Part shown: positions 53,685 through 64,000 of the stretch, piece by piece
Layout: each line of letters opens with the position of its first letter
How positions within the stretch are numbered: the first letter of the stretch is position 1
From: Phymorhynchus buccinoides
Taxonomy: Eukaryota; Mollusca; Gastropoda; Neogastropoda; Raphitomidae
Direction of reading: 5' to 3'
DNA: 64,000 nucleotides
Assembly (NCBI GenBank): GCA_017654935.2
Contig: CM065690.1
Coordinates: 1,519,781-1,583,780, forward strand
The notes under the pieces: model-generated
What the model saw: the letters and a program-made list of their open reading frames with translations, nothing else
What the model was told of the DNA's origin: nothing
Databases searched by the model: none
Made by a program: the position numbers and the translations under genes

Positions 53685-53816
53685 CTTCCCATTGAGCCAG
53701 TCTTCCCATTGAGCCCATAACCAGTCGGTTCAGGACCGAAAAAACCCTCACCTCTGATGGGATTTGGACCTGTGGCCTCCCAGCCAGTACTACACCACGG
53801 CGGCTGGTATATTCAT
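53685..53816 (-). mobile_element. tRNA-like SINE head
   Basis: The minus strand reads CGTGGTGTAGTACTGGCTGGG (box A-like) and ACAGGTCCAAATCCCAT (box B-like), spaced as in a tRNA. It is followed by a duplicated CTCAATGGGAAGA-type sequence. The boxes are imperfect, so the call is tentative. Confidence 0.5.
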
Positions 53817-54017
53817 TATTGGTAGAGTGTTTTTTAGGTGAGGCGCACATTTCGGACATAAATCTCATTTGTGGAGGTTTTTAAACACGTTTTTTTAGGG
53901 ACTCGAACATTAGTTGTGGAGTGTTTTGCATGCATTCCAGACTTGCTGTCCATATATAACCGCTTCACTGCCACAGGAAAATGGAGAAATTATCAATTTT
54001 CTTATAATAAAATTAAA

Positions 54018-54092
54018 AAGATAATAATAATAATAAACGGACACTTATATAGCGCTTTTTATCGAGCACAAAGCGCTTTACAATCAGCATTG
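54018..54092 (-). mobile_element. LINE 3' tail, reversed
   Basis: (ATA)n followed by ATATAGCGCTTTTTATCG and AAAGCGCTTTACAATCAGC is the reverse complement of the tail type at 5315-5392. Confidence 0.65.
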
Positions 54093-54462
54093 AAACACGC
54101 ACGTATGTGTACGCTCGCGACTGAACGCGTTCTTGCACACAGACACACACACACAGACCCACACACATTTAATCAAACACAGAAAACACATGCTCACTGA
54201 AACGCACACACACTTGCACAAACATACACTTGTACAAACACGCGTGCGTTTGACTCGATCTGAGAAACGTCTAGAGATTTATCTTTCCTCACTTGTCTGA
54301 ACCAAAGACCAGCATTCCAGGACTATGACATCAAAGCTAATCACATCACCAATGAGGTCAGGGGCAAGCATTGAAAGGGTTAAGTCTAAATCATGAAGTT
54401 TATTTTGTACATGACTTGAACCTAGCTGTGAAGAGTCTTGCGCGCATTATGGACTTGCATCT

Positions 54463-54632
54463 CATTCATTCCAGACTCGAACACTGTTTTGCATTCGTTC
54501 CAGACTCGAACACTGTTCTGCATTCGTTCCAGACTCGAACACTGTTCTGCATTCGTTCCAGACTCGAACACTGTTCTGCTTTCGTTCCAGACTCGAACAC
54601 TGTTCTGCATTCGCTCCAGACTCGAACCTCCG
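54463..54632. repeat. 30-bp tandem repeat, about 6 units
   Basis: The unit is CATTCGTTCCAGACTCGAAC followed by ACTGTTCTG. The frames on both strands stay open because 30 is a multiple of 3. Confidence 0.93.
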
Positions 54633-54669
54633 CCTCCTGCACTACTACCCCTCTCACTCCTACTTTAAC

Positions 54670-55085
54670 CCTTTCACTGCCGAAGTCGCATTTTATCACC
54701 TCAGTGATTTAACACCTATGCCACTCCAAGGCATCAAATTGGGGTCTATTATCTAAAGACCCTATTGTCTTAGTTTTGCGAAGTAAGGATAGACCATCTT
54801 ATGGCATCTATATTATAATGCGCTAAGAGCCGAGGAGGGGACCCTAAAAACTCAAGTACCGCGTAAGTGTCGGACTTCCACTCGCAATGCGGGTCAAGAT
54901 GCGCGCTTCGTCTGTTTATTCCGCTAGGCCGTATTAAAAAATTTGCTTGGGAAAGTTGATTTTGAAGGCAAAATGCTGCTCGCGTGTCGATTGGCATTAT
55001 TTCGAAGCTGCGTCAATTGTCCGACTTGACTGTTTTCCCTTCTTCCTCTTATAATGACATTTTTACAGCGACTTTCGACGAAGCC
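54670..55085. other. No gene seen
   Basis: Unassigned sequence, starting with TTTAACCCTTTCACTGCC, which may be one arm of a TTAA-type MITE. Confidence 0.5.
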
Positions 55086-55089
55086 TTAA

Positions 55090-55172
55090 TAGCTAGATAG
55101 GTTAGGACGCTACGTCACAAGTCCGTAGATCGTGTAGGTTGCGGGTTCGAGTCTGTCCCTCGCCACAATTTT
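55090..55172 (+). mobile_element. tRNA-derived SINE head
   Basis: TAGATAGGTTAGGACGCTACG, then GTAGATCGTGTAGGTTGCGG and GTTCGAGTCTG resembles a degenerate tRNA with a good box B. A poly-T and poly-G tract follows. Box A is poor, so a functional tRNA is unlikely. Confidence 0.55.
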
Positions 55173-55394
55173 TTTTTTTTTTTTTTTTTTTGGGGGGGGG
55201 AGGCTTTTCATCATTTTTTTTTAAAGGAGAGGGGAGTGGGCGGAAGGGAGTGGGGCGCAGCCCAGGGAGGGGGGAGCTGGGGGTGGGGGGACACACGGGG
55301 GGGGGAAAGCAGGATAGGGGAAACCCCACGCACGTTTTTGTTGTTGCGTATTTGACACGTTTTGAAATTCGCTTGCCCATTTTCGGAGCAGTTA

Positions 55395-55952
55395 TGCGTA
55401 ACATGCACGCAAAGCAACTCCTGCCCGCAACCATAGGCCCAACAGTAGTACTCGGCATGCAAAGCAACTCCTGCCCGCAACCATAGGCCCAACAGTAGTA
55501 CTCGGCATGCAAAGCAACTCCTGCCCGCAACCATAGGCCCAACAGTAGTACTCGGCACGCAAAGCAACTCCTGCCCTCAACCATAGGCCCAACAGTAGTA
55601 CTCGGCACGCAAAGCAACTCCTGCCCGCAACCATAGGCCCAACAGTAGTACTCGGCACGCAAAGCAACTCCTGCCCTCAACCATAGGCCCAACAGTAGTA
55701 CTCGGCACGCAAAGCAACTCCTGCCCGCAACCATAGGCCCAACAGTAGTACTCGGCACGCAAAGCAACTCCTGCCCGCAACCATAGGCCCAACAGTAGTA
55801 CTCGGCATGCAAAGCAACTCCTGCCCGCAACCATAGGCCCAACAGTAGTACTCGGCATGCAAAGCAACTCCTGCCCACAACCATAGGCCCAACAGTAGTA
55901 CTCGGCATGCAAAGCAACTCCTGCCCGCAACCATAGGCCCAACAGTAGTACT
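55395..55952. repeat. 50-bp tandem repeat, 11 units
   Basis: The unit is GCAAAGCAACTCCTGCCCGC followed by AACCATAGGCCCAACAGTAG and TACTCGGCAT. Units are nearly identical (C/T and G/T variants). The long minus-strand frame through it is a repeat artefact. Confidence 0.96.
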
Positions 55953-57110
55953 GGGCTGTAGGCTAGGCGTAGGCCTATCGCAAGACGGATTCAGAGCCAG
56001 ACGAGCAGCGCCTCGCCACAGACCATCGCTGAGCCTCACGTGCATGACTAATGACTGCTTGCCTAGGTGCTTGGGTAACGAATTCACACAGTACACACAC
56101 AATCCAACACAACACAAGGCCTCCTGACGTTTTCGCGCGGCGGGAGTTGTAGACTAGTTTCTCAAGAGCGGGCGCTTCGAACACTAGTACAGAGCTTAAT
56201 CTAGAGCACGGGATTGGTCAAATCCCCCAAAGTTTTGTTCCTTCCCGCGATAATCGGTCCCGCACATTTGCAGAACGACCCGCAGTTTTTACCGATCGAT
56301 GCAGGAAGACCTTCGTCGTCTGCTAAACCCGTCGTCTGGACAAACTGAAAGTATCGAGCAGGAGTGAAGGATTTCTCGACATTTCATTGGTTCTTGACAA
56401 AATGTTAGTGTTAATCAACCAATCGCGTTCTTCTCGTTCTACCGACAGGAAGTTGCGAGAGTTTCGGCCGCCATCTTGAATGTTCTTCAAAATGAAGCGG
56501 GCAGGGAGGTGTTTGATTTTGATTTTCGCAGAGGCATAGTGAAAAAAAAAAAAATCCTGTTCCAAGTGAGTGTGAAGACCTCGAAGAAAAGGCTTCTTAC
56601 ATAATAAAACGTTCGGAAAGAATGACAACAGCGGTTCCAAAATGACTGGTTGAAAAAGTGGCCGAGGTGTTACAGTCTGTGTACGAGGGTGGGGGAGGTA
56701 CTGGTTCTTATGTATGGGATGTGGGGTTGGATAAAGGGGAGTGCCCCCCATTTTTTTTTATATGAGGGGGGGACTGCCCCCCTTTTTCAGAAATCCTACT
56801 CTGTAGTAGAAATTCGGCAAAGTGTCAAAAAAACATTGTTGACTGGCGCATTAAGATTTAGTTGAAATCATTTTGTTTGACCAATCAGATAAGAGCCTGT
56901 GATATCTTTCTGAGTAACTTTTGTAAAAATCGTTTCTTAGACACCGTTTGTCAAAAACGTTATGCAGCGTGCAGGGCGCTCTCTTGTGAAATTTGCCCTG
57001 GCTTCGGCCTAGTGCGTTCATTGGCAGCTTGCTTGATTTAGAACACAGACCTCCACCCGTGTGACACAGTGATGCCAAGTGAATGGTCATGGGCAGGCAT
57101 TGACTGGCAC
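55953..57110. other. No supported gene
   Basis: CpG-containing stretch near 56100-56480 (GGCCGCCATCTTGAATG at 56465 is YY1-like), so an unseen promoter is possible. No coding exon could be defined. Confidence 0.4.
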
Positions 57111-57117
57111 TGCACTT

Positions 57118-57240
57118 GGTTCATCAACAGGGCTTGTGACGTATGTCAGCGGTGATGGCTTGTGACGTATGTCAGCGGTGATGGCTTGTGACGAATGTCA
57201 GCTGTGATGGCTTGTGACGTATGTCAGCAGTGATATAAGC
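57118..57240. repeat. ~30-bp tandem repeat, 4 units
   Basis: The unit is GGCTTGTGACGTATGTCAGC followed by GGTGAT. Confidence 0.9.
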
Positions 57241-57632
57241 ACACAAAAACAGGGTTATATAGGCCTAAAGCATGCACTTTTTTTTTTTGCATCAGTTTAT
57301 AGTGTTATGGTCGGACGCAATTTTTAGCATAATTTACACATTTGTTTGGTCAAACACATTTTGAAAAAACTCTAGGGCAAATCCTGTAAGACTTGTCACC
57401 GATTCTACTAGTGTCAAAAGACTAATTTCTGTGTCATAGGTGTTTTTATTTATCCAGAACTGAACAAACATAAATGATCAGCATTTTCAATGTCAGGAAT
57501 CTTCAGAAAGGGTATGTCATCTAAGCATTAGTTTGCGACAGTAAGACATTGCGTGAGACATCAAGACCTATCCTTGAGAAACGCGTAGGAGGAAAAAAAT
57601 TCCTGCCCCTTCCCCCTCCTCTCTTCCCTTGT

Positions 57633-58359
57633 ACTGTAAAAACTGGACTATAAGATTCACCTGTCCCCCATGGGGATACCGGGGGGTCTTTTGTATAAAT
57701 AGTTCTCCCGCCTTCTGGAAGTTCTGTGATTGTAACTTCTTCCAATCTGTCTTTTTAACTCTGCCTTTTCCCTTTGCTTACTGTCATCTATTATCTTTCT
57801 GCCCTTACTGGTCCATTCTCCTGCCTTTTTTCACGAAACAGTTTCAAAAACATTTCCTCCAGCCGAAGTCTGACTTGCTAGGCCTAGCTATTTCTTAGCG
57901 CATAACGGCAGCATGACGCTTCTGCACTCATAATTGACAGGAAACTGTCTAAGCGATCGAAGAAGAAGAAGAAGATGCACTTGTATATAAGCTGTGTCCC
58001 TTAAATTGATGACATTTTAGGTATTTTTTCGCCAGTTTATATGTCACCAGTTTATAAGTTGCAGAGAAAATTGTGTGTGCACAAACCAATATTGAAATTC
58101 TCCTATCAGAACATGAGCATTTAATGTTCTCAGACACTTTAAGCATGAGGTTTGAATCTGTTGATTGTCAAGACCAGTTTTGAGTCTAAAGAAGCTCAAA
58201 ATTGGCCGAAGATGTGGCCAGAAACATGTAAGCATACTGATAAATGTAGAATGGGGGGGGGGGGGGGGGNATTCCACATACAAGCCACATCAGTCTATAA
58301 GCCGCATGGGCCAAAGTTGAGGAAAAAAGTAGCGGCTTATAGTCCGCATTTTACGGTAT
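57633..58359. mobile_element. DNA element with TACTGTAAAAA/ATTTTACGGTA ends, carrying a nested repeat
   Basis: The left end is TACTGTAAAAACTGGACTAT. The right end is CGGCTTATAGTCCGCATTTT followed by ACGGTA. The repeat at 57740-57975 (also at 20530-20890, inverted) is inserted inside. A G run and one undetermined base (58270) lie near 58254. Confidence 0.7.
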
Positions 58360-58703
58360 ATGAAGTGAGCAGCCTTGTGGGATTTCAGGTAGGGTGACCT
58401 TGTTGATGTGACTGTAACGGAGTGTAACCCAGTGCCTTTCAGAGCTGAGCCTTTTCAGGGGCTTTAGTGGGCCGAAGAGAAGCTGACTGTTGAGGCAGGG
58501 AGAGAGAGTTCCTTCCTGCACACATACATTACCTACCCCCCTCCTCACTGTCACTTAGTGTCAGTAAGCCAGGTAGGATCCTTAGCTGCCGCCAAGAGCC
58601 CAATCAGAAATGTCCTGGAATGAAGGTGGGTACCACGCTTACCATTTTTGTTTCCACATTCTTCATGTACGCTATTCTCAACATTTACTTTCTGTTGGTT
58701 GTA

Positions 58704-58871
58704 CAGTGGAACCTCCCTTATAAGACCTTCAAAAATCATCCAAAATGAGGTCTTATAACTAATATATGGGAGGGGTCTTATATGGGAGGTACTTTTAATA
58801 CTTACAAAGAAGAGTAATGTCTCAGAGAATAGGTGTTATATGGGAGGAGTCTTATAAGGGAGGTTCCACTG
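58704..58871. mobile_element. MITE, CAGTGGAACC family, copy 3
   Basis: CAGTGGAACCTCCCTTATAA to AAGGGAGGTTCCACTG with TA on both sides. It is nearly palindromic internally. Confidence 0.85.
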
Positions 58872-58892
58872 TATTTCTATTCTCTCTATGTA

Positions 58893-58925
<33 letters not shown>

Positions 58926-59126
58926 CACTCCATGTGTCTCTCTCTGTTACTGTTAGTATGTGTCTGTCTCTCTCTTTCTCTCTCAACAGTTTATTTTCCA
59001 TATTTTTTGCTGAAATGTTCCTTTTTCAACCAAGTAAACTGTTTCAGAGAAGCAGACTTATCACAAAAAAACATTGCGCGGTGTATGTATGTGTGTGCTG
59101 GAGAAGCAGTGTGTGTAACAAAGTCC

Positions 59127-59434
59127 AGGGCTCCCAATCGTCCCGTAAAACTAGGGGTCCCAGGGACTCCTTCACTTACAGTATAGAGAGTCCTAGAGGC
59201 GAGATAGAGGGTCCCCGTGGCATTGCGAATGCTAAGAAGAATTTTTCTAGCGCATCCCTGGCACCCCCTGCACATTCTTTTACAGGGTCCTTTAGAATTA
59301 TAGTACTTCATAGACCCCCTAATGGGGTCCCTGGGAGCCCTGTGGATGAATGATCACATTCTTTTACAGGGTCCTTTAGAATTATAGTACTTCATAGACC
59401 CCCTAATGGGGTCCCTGGGAGCCCTGTGGATGAA
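59127..59434. mobile_element. GGGCTCCCA-family MITE, copy 3, with duplicated 3' end
   Basis: It starts GGGCTCCCAATCGTCCCG. Its last ~84 bp (CACATTCTTTTACAGGGTCC to GCCCTGTGGATGAATG) are present twice, starting at 59271 and 59355. Confidence 0.8.
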
Positions 59435-60170
59435 TGATCACATTTTTTTTAATAGATTTTTGTTTTCCTGCCCTCAAAAGTTGAAAGCTAGGCTGGTGAT
59501 GAACGGCAATCTTGAGGTGGGTGTACAGTTAATTTGGAAGCTGACATGTTCTCGCCCCCACCCCCCACCCCCTCTCTCTCTCTCTCCCCCTCTGTCTTTC
59601 TATACTTATTTCTTTGTTGCATTTCCTCCGTGTTTCAAACACAAACTCAGAAGAATATAAATCATAGTGCACTTCGTGATGCACAAAAGTTTAACGCTTT
59701 GAAATTGGGCATGAAGACCTTAGTCCATACCTATTTTAGCCATGATTAATCTGACGTATGTCAACCGTCAACCTGCTGATATGTGTTATTCTGAACGGTG
59801 TGTGTGTGTGTAAGAAAGAGTGAGGGTGGGGGGAGGGGACAGCGTGATAGAGAGGGAGAGAGAGTGGAGGGGCTGGGGGTATATGTTCCCCACATAGCAT
59901 GTAATTTGATGTTTTCTAATGATATCTTGTTCTTACGATGTCAAAGTTCTTTTTTATGTTTTAATCTTGTATGTCTCCTTTTCTTCTTTCTTAAACCTGT
60001 TGGTTTTTATGCCTTCAGCCTCGCGAGGGACAGGCGTCACTTTTTTAAATGAATTATATCGTTATTATTATTATTATTATTATTAAATACACCTGTGCCG
60101 GGGTGGGTGGGTGTGTACAAAGTGATATTGTGCATAAAGTGTAGTCCAGTATAAACACACAGACACACAC
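59435..60170. other. No gene seen
   Basis: C- and CT-rich patch at 59556-59592 and (ATT)n at 60063-60085. Otherwise unassigned. Confidence 0.55.
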
Positions 60171-60177
60171 ACACGCA

Positions 60178-60234
<57 letters not shown>

Positions 60235-60260
60235 TGTAACAAGAGAGAGGGAGAGATTTC
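60171..60260. repeat. (CACG)n/(CA)n/(GA)n microsatellite
   Basis: Compound microsatellite ending in GA repeats. Confidence 0.95.
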
Positions 60261-60450
60261 AGATTTATTCTTATGAAATTATTCAATGAAATACTAGATT
60301 TTTGTCAAGCTTTTGGTTGACTCGTGTTCAGTCAAATAATCCCACTTTGAAAACTGTACTGTGTGGAGCTTCCATCCAGTTCATGAGGTAGTTGTAAATG
60401 AATATGTAGTGCTAGGGTGTCGTTAATTTGCATTCTGCCATTACAATGTA

Positions 60451-60636
60451 CAGTCAAACCTCTATTTAAGACTTCCAGAAAGTCAGACAAATGGGTCTTA
60501 AATGGGAGGGGTGTTTTGGCAGAGGTCAGTTTTATACATAGAATATAGTAAGCTGCATTAATCCAGTTATAAAAAAAATCGGTCTTAAATGAGAGGAGGT
60601 CTTTTAACAGAGGGTCTTGTAATAGAGGTTTGACTG
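60451..60636. mobile_element. MITE related to the CAGTGGAACC family
   Basis: CAGTCAAACCTCTATTTAAG to AATAGAGGTTTGACTG with TA on both sides. The structure is the same as the other family members but the terminal bases have diverged. Confidence 0.75.
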
Positions 60637-61320
60637 TATTTTTCACTCAAGGTTTTCATAGTCCAGTGAGAATCGCATAACTCAAAATTAAAGGGACTGA
60701 AATTTTATGTTGAGATAGCCAATATTTTGAGTTGAAAAGACCTTTTAGGCTAAAGATGATAACACTGGGACCAGAACATTATTGTGAGTTACCCAGTATT
60801 TTGGAGTTATACATTTTTTCAGTTGTGAGGAATCCACTGTATGTGAATTAGCTAGGAAAAGTGCGGTAAGCAGTGTTTCCTGGTTGTCTGCTGAGAAGCA
60901 ACCCCCCCTCCCCTTCTGTTCTGAACTTCCACTTTGACCCCTTCAGGATGTCACTGCCTTAGGTAAGCTCCATTGCTGGCCCGGGGCTGCCTAGAAACAA
61001 TGTTGCAACAAATAAGAAGCGCAACAAAGCTCACACCGTCAATGATTCAGTTTGGACAACATTACTGGTTGATCCAAGTTCATTTTTCACTTTGAGATCG
61101 TGGTCACTTGCATTAAAATCAGAATCGTTATCACTGTTAATGAAAACGTATTGGAGAATGTTCTGAGGCTTGTCTAGGGCCGATTTTTAACATTCAAAAT
61201 GAAGATAGAACTTCCAAACATAAGTCAAGCGAAAGCTGGAACAGTGATGAAGAGATGTAACTAAAAAAAACGTGGTTTGGATTTTTTTTAAAAACATGGA
61301 TTTAGACATAAAAACTCGCT
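60637..61320. other. No gene seen
   Basis: Unassigned AT-rich sequence. Confidence 0.55.
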
Positions 61321-61327
61321 GTTTCGA

Positions 61328-61605
61328 GAATACTCGTAAGTAGGCCCTGACTGGCGTTCTCCTGTTCCGAGTAAGCTCGTAAGTAGGCCCTGACTGGCGT
61401 TCTCCTGTTCTGAGTAAACTCGTAAGTAGGCCCTGACTGGCGTTCTCCTGTTCTGAGTAAACTCGTAAGTAGGCCCTGACTGGCGTTCTCCTGTTCTGAG
61501 TAAACTCGTAAGTAGGCCCTGACTGGCGTTCTCCTGTTCCGAGTAAGCTCGTAAGTCGGCCCTGACTGGCGTTCTCCTGTTCTGAGTAAACTCGTAATTC
61601 GTCCG
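61328..61605. repeat. 43-bp tandem repeat, about 6 units
   Basis: The unit is CGTAAGTAGGCCCTGACTGG followed by CGTTCTCCTGTTCTGAGTAA and ACT. Five of the units contain CTC|GTAAGTA, a strong donor-like string on the plus strand; the last has GTAATTC. No exon was identified. Confidence 0.93.
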
Positions 61606-62124
61606 GAATGAGTTAAGCATGTTTTTTGTTATCATTTTGCCTCAAACGTTTTAGAACGATTTGTAATGTGCAACTTGGCAGATCCTCATTCAACCACTGA
61701 TTATCGGTATGTTTGTTTTTGAAAAGCATGCCCTGTTGACTGGTAGAATTCAAGGAGCTGTATGATCTCTTAACATTGGCTTTGTAATTAACACATACAC
61801 ACATGCAAGCATGCACGAACACACACACACACACATGTACAATGTTTATTCGATGTTATGAAGTTAACAAAACGTCCTACAGCCGATGCATTAGTTGAAA
61901 AACAAGTACTCTTGTGTCTTTTCTCTCCAAAGAGCTAGTCAGTTTGCTGCCAGTAGGTGGCCCTGTTAGGAGCTATGTACCTTGAAATGGAAACTTCTTT
62001 ACACCTTTATTTATTGTAATATATTTCTGATACAATTTGCATCAACAATGAGTTGTGGCGTGGAAAGTGGAATGACAAAATGATAAGTTGTGCCTAATAC
62101 ACCCGTACTTGATACAACCCAGCC

Positions 62125-62345
62125 AGCTTTTATCTGAAATGCATATGTAGCCGCAAAGAAAAGTCTCCTTTATGTACTGTTCCACAGTGGAACAGCCTCC
62201 CTGAAGACGTTGCCTATGTAGCCGCAAAGAAAAGTCTCCTTTATGTACTGTTCCACAGTGGAACAGCCTCCCTAAAGACATTGCCTCTACTCAGTCATTG
62301 GAGGCATTCAAAAGAGGCCTCCACAAACACCTCCACTGTAACTAA
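62125..62345 (+). mobile_element. LINE fragment: reverse transcriptase C-terminus with internal duplication
   Basis: The plus strand reads VPQWNSLPKDIASTQSLEAF, then KRGLHKHLHCN and a stop. This is the usual end of non-LTR retrotransposon ORF2 (WNSLP...SL..FK..L..HL). The preceding segment (TGTAGCCGCAAAGAAAAGTC to GTGGAACAGCCTCCCT) is present twice in tandem (about 62152 and 62217). Confidence 0.78.
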
Positions 62346-62439
62346 AACAAGGGAGCTAGGGGCCATAGATCAAAGTAGTAGTAAATGAAGGGCAGGAGCT
62401 GTGCCGGTCGGGGTTCACCCTCGTCGCCGGGGACTGCTA

Positions 62440-62570
62440 CAGTAACCAGATTGGCCTTGCCTGGATAGTGCAAAATAAAAGGTTTATGGCCCATGCACTT
62501 GCTTCTGATTGGCCTTGCCTGGATAGTGCGAAATAAAAGGTTTATGGCCCATGGACTTGCTTCTGAATTT
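62440..62570. repeat. Tandem duplication of ~59 bp in the LINE 3' region
   Basis: GATTGGCCTTGCCTGGATAG and AATAAAAGGTTTATGGCCCA occur twice (about 62449 and 62508). Probably the 3' tail of the LINE above. Confidence 0.75.
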
Positions 62571-62935
62571 ATTCACTTATAGTTCCATGGGGGCAAGTTT
62601 TCCTGCTATACAAGGATTTCCTGTTTTTGAAGTTTACCACAAAAGGAAGTTCCTTTTTTTTCAAGTTGGCAACAAGATCTTTGTGTGTACTGTATTTTTC
62701 AAACACTTTATAATAAGTTTTGTATAAATTGTGGAAAAGGCAAAGTGAAATACCTTGATAAATTGTTTTTTTTTGCTTCAGCTGCAGGGGAACATTGCCC
62801 CAGGACCCCGGCCTTTCAGGGTTTTTTCATTTTGTGTAGTTGCGCCCATGTAGTTCTACTTCCTGCATTATTATTTCAACCTTGTATGCTTTCCTTTCTG
62901 TTGGTTTTCATCTCTTGTTCCACCCCCACCCCAAA

Positions 62936-62992
62936 GTGCAGCAGAATCTTCCAACTGGATGAAGTTGGCTGCCTGAGGCATAGAAGAAGAAG
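62936..62992. repeat. Dispersed repeat 3' end with AAG tail
   Basis: GTGCAGCAGAATCTTCC and GAAGTTGGCTGCC followed by AGAAGAAG match 10411-10470. Confidence 0.6.
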
Positions 62993-63720
62993 TATGGAGA
63001 CCCACCATCATGTATGCCTTGCGAAAGGCTTGGGGGGTTTTGTCCACCATTTTCTTTTGGAGCGCTAGAACTCAAGGCGCCAGCATGTTTGGAAAACGAG
63101 ACGCCGCACAATCCATTTAAAGGTCTTGTTCAGAGGTGTGCCTCTTGACGCAGTTTTTGTTAATTTTCTGAAAATGGTGAATTAATATATTTTAGTTTAA
63201 TCTGATATAGATTTTAAATTTTTCGCTACGTAGCACGCACATGTGCGTGGTAGAAGCTTCCTCCGTTCAGTACGCAGCACGCACATATGTGTGGTGTCTT
63301 TGACAATGAACAGTGCACGTCTAAGGGTAAAAAACTTCTTTAACTATTTTCAGCAATCAGTTATCTGTCTTCCCTTGAGCAAAGCTGGTCTAAATTTGTC
63401 ACAGGCAGCTTTTGAAAAGACTAACCGAAAGCGCAGCGAATAGTAGCAAAGAGGCAAAAACACTATCGGAACAAGATGGGTATGTTTGTGTTCATGTATT
63501 GGTGTGAAAATGGAAAACAATAGTCGAAGAAACTTGATGTAGGTATGTATAGCTAGAGACTCGTTCAGTCCAACAACACCATTAACCAAACACTCACACT
63601 TGGTTTGCAAGCAAAAGTTGAGATGAAAATTGCAGAGTTTACTACATCTGTGGTGAAAAGCAGCTGGGAAATAGTACGGGGTGAAAGAGTTCAAATGGAA
63701 TTACAAAGTAGGTCTTAAAA
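62993..63720. other. No gene seen
   Basis: A short imperfect duplication (CAGCACGCACAT near 63233 and 63274) is present. No coding region can be supported. Confidence 0.5.
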
Positions 63721-63721
63721 A

Positions 63722-64000
63722 AACCATGGATGCTCCTGCTTTCAGGATGTCCTGAAATGCAGGATTTTTTGTATTGTCTGGAGCCGGCATCGCCGGATTA
63801 TGAGAATTTGAGAAGCAACGAATTTCCTGTTTATAAAGATTTTGTTGGTTTCTCGCATGTGTAGAATGTTAAAGAAATGAATTCAAATAAATATTGACAT
63901 GCCTTTGCCAGGAACTTTATTATATTTTTAGGATTGTTTAAGTCGAGTTGTTAACTGGGCGGCCCCTGGACCCCTGCCTTGCAGGATTTTTTAATTTCCC
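63722..64000. repeat. Dispersed repeat, second copy, runs off the right edge
   Basis: It shares ATGCTCC...TTTCAGGATGTCCTGAA, CGCCGGATTATGAGAATTTG and the terminal GGCGGCCCC...GGATTTTTTAATTTCCC with 32559-32835. Confidence 0.7.

Noticed and set aside
55090..55172. Functional tRNA gene
   Set aside because: Box B is good but box A and the acceptor stem are poor, and a poly-T/poly-G tract follows. A SINE head fits better.
55102..55917. 271-codon minus-strand frame with a regular 50-residue repeat
   Set aside because: The 50-bp tandem unit cycles through three frames and happens to lack stops. There is no independent coding sign.

Overview
The window is eukaryotic nuclear DNA, most likely from a marine invertebrate such as a mollusc. 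This is inferred from the long introns with GT/AG boundaries, the abundant CA, CT and GAA microsatellites, and the mix of DIRS, LINE, SINE, hAT-like and MITE repeats. No prokaryotic operon, CRISPR array or rRNA gene was seen. Two protein genes can be supported, arranged head to head.

Left gene (minus strand, about 7.6 kb down to the window's left edge): a MYM-type zinc-finger protein (ZMYM2/3-like). It has one very acidic 690-codon exon (5491-7560), a 39-codon exon (3504-3620) and an 84-codon exon (1579-1830). The last two carry a complete MYM finger and the start of another. The gene continues off the left edge.

Right gene (plus strand, 9.4 kb to about 45.5 kb): a DBHS-family RNA-binding protein (NONO/SFPQ/PSPC1; nonA in flies). 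Nine coding exons encode RRM1, RRM2, the NOPS segment, the coiled coil and a Gly/Met/Asp-rich tail. The introns are swollen with mobile DNA. Intron 1 holds a 7.1-kb block between 35-bp direct repeats. Intron 5 holds a complete but mutated DIRS retrotransposon (23513-29643). The last intron (12.2 kb) holds hAT-like remnants, MITEs and minisatellites.

The most unusual theme is tandem amplification of sequence that straddles exon-intron boundaries. In the NONO gene the NOPS-exon acceptor is present 3 times, its donor 15 times, the next acceptor 7 times, and a later acceptor sits at the end of a 1-kb minisatellite. In the ZMYM gene one acceptor is duplicated, and the array at the left edge carries a repeated donor-like site.

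From about 46 kb to the right end I found no protein gene that I can defend. That part is SINEs, LINE 3' ends, MITEs (some nested), microsatellites, minisatellites and unassigned sequence.
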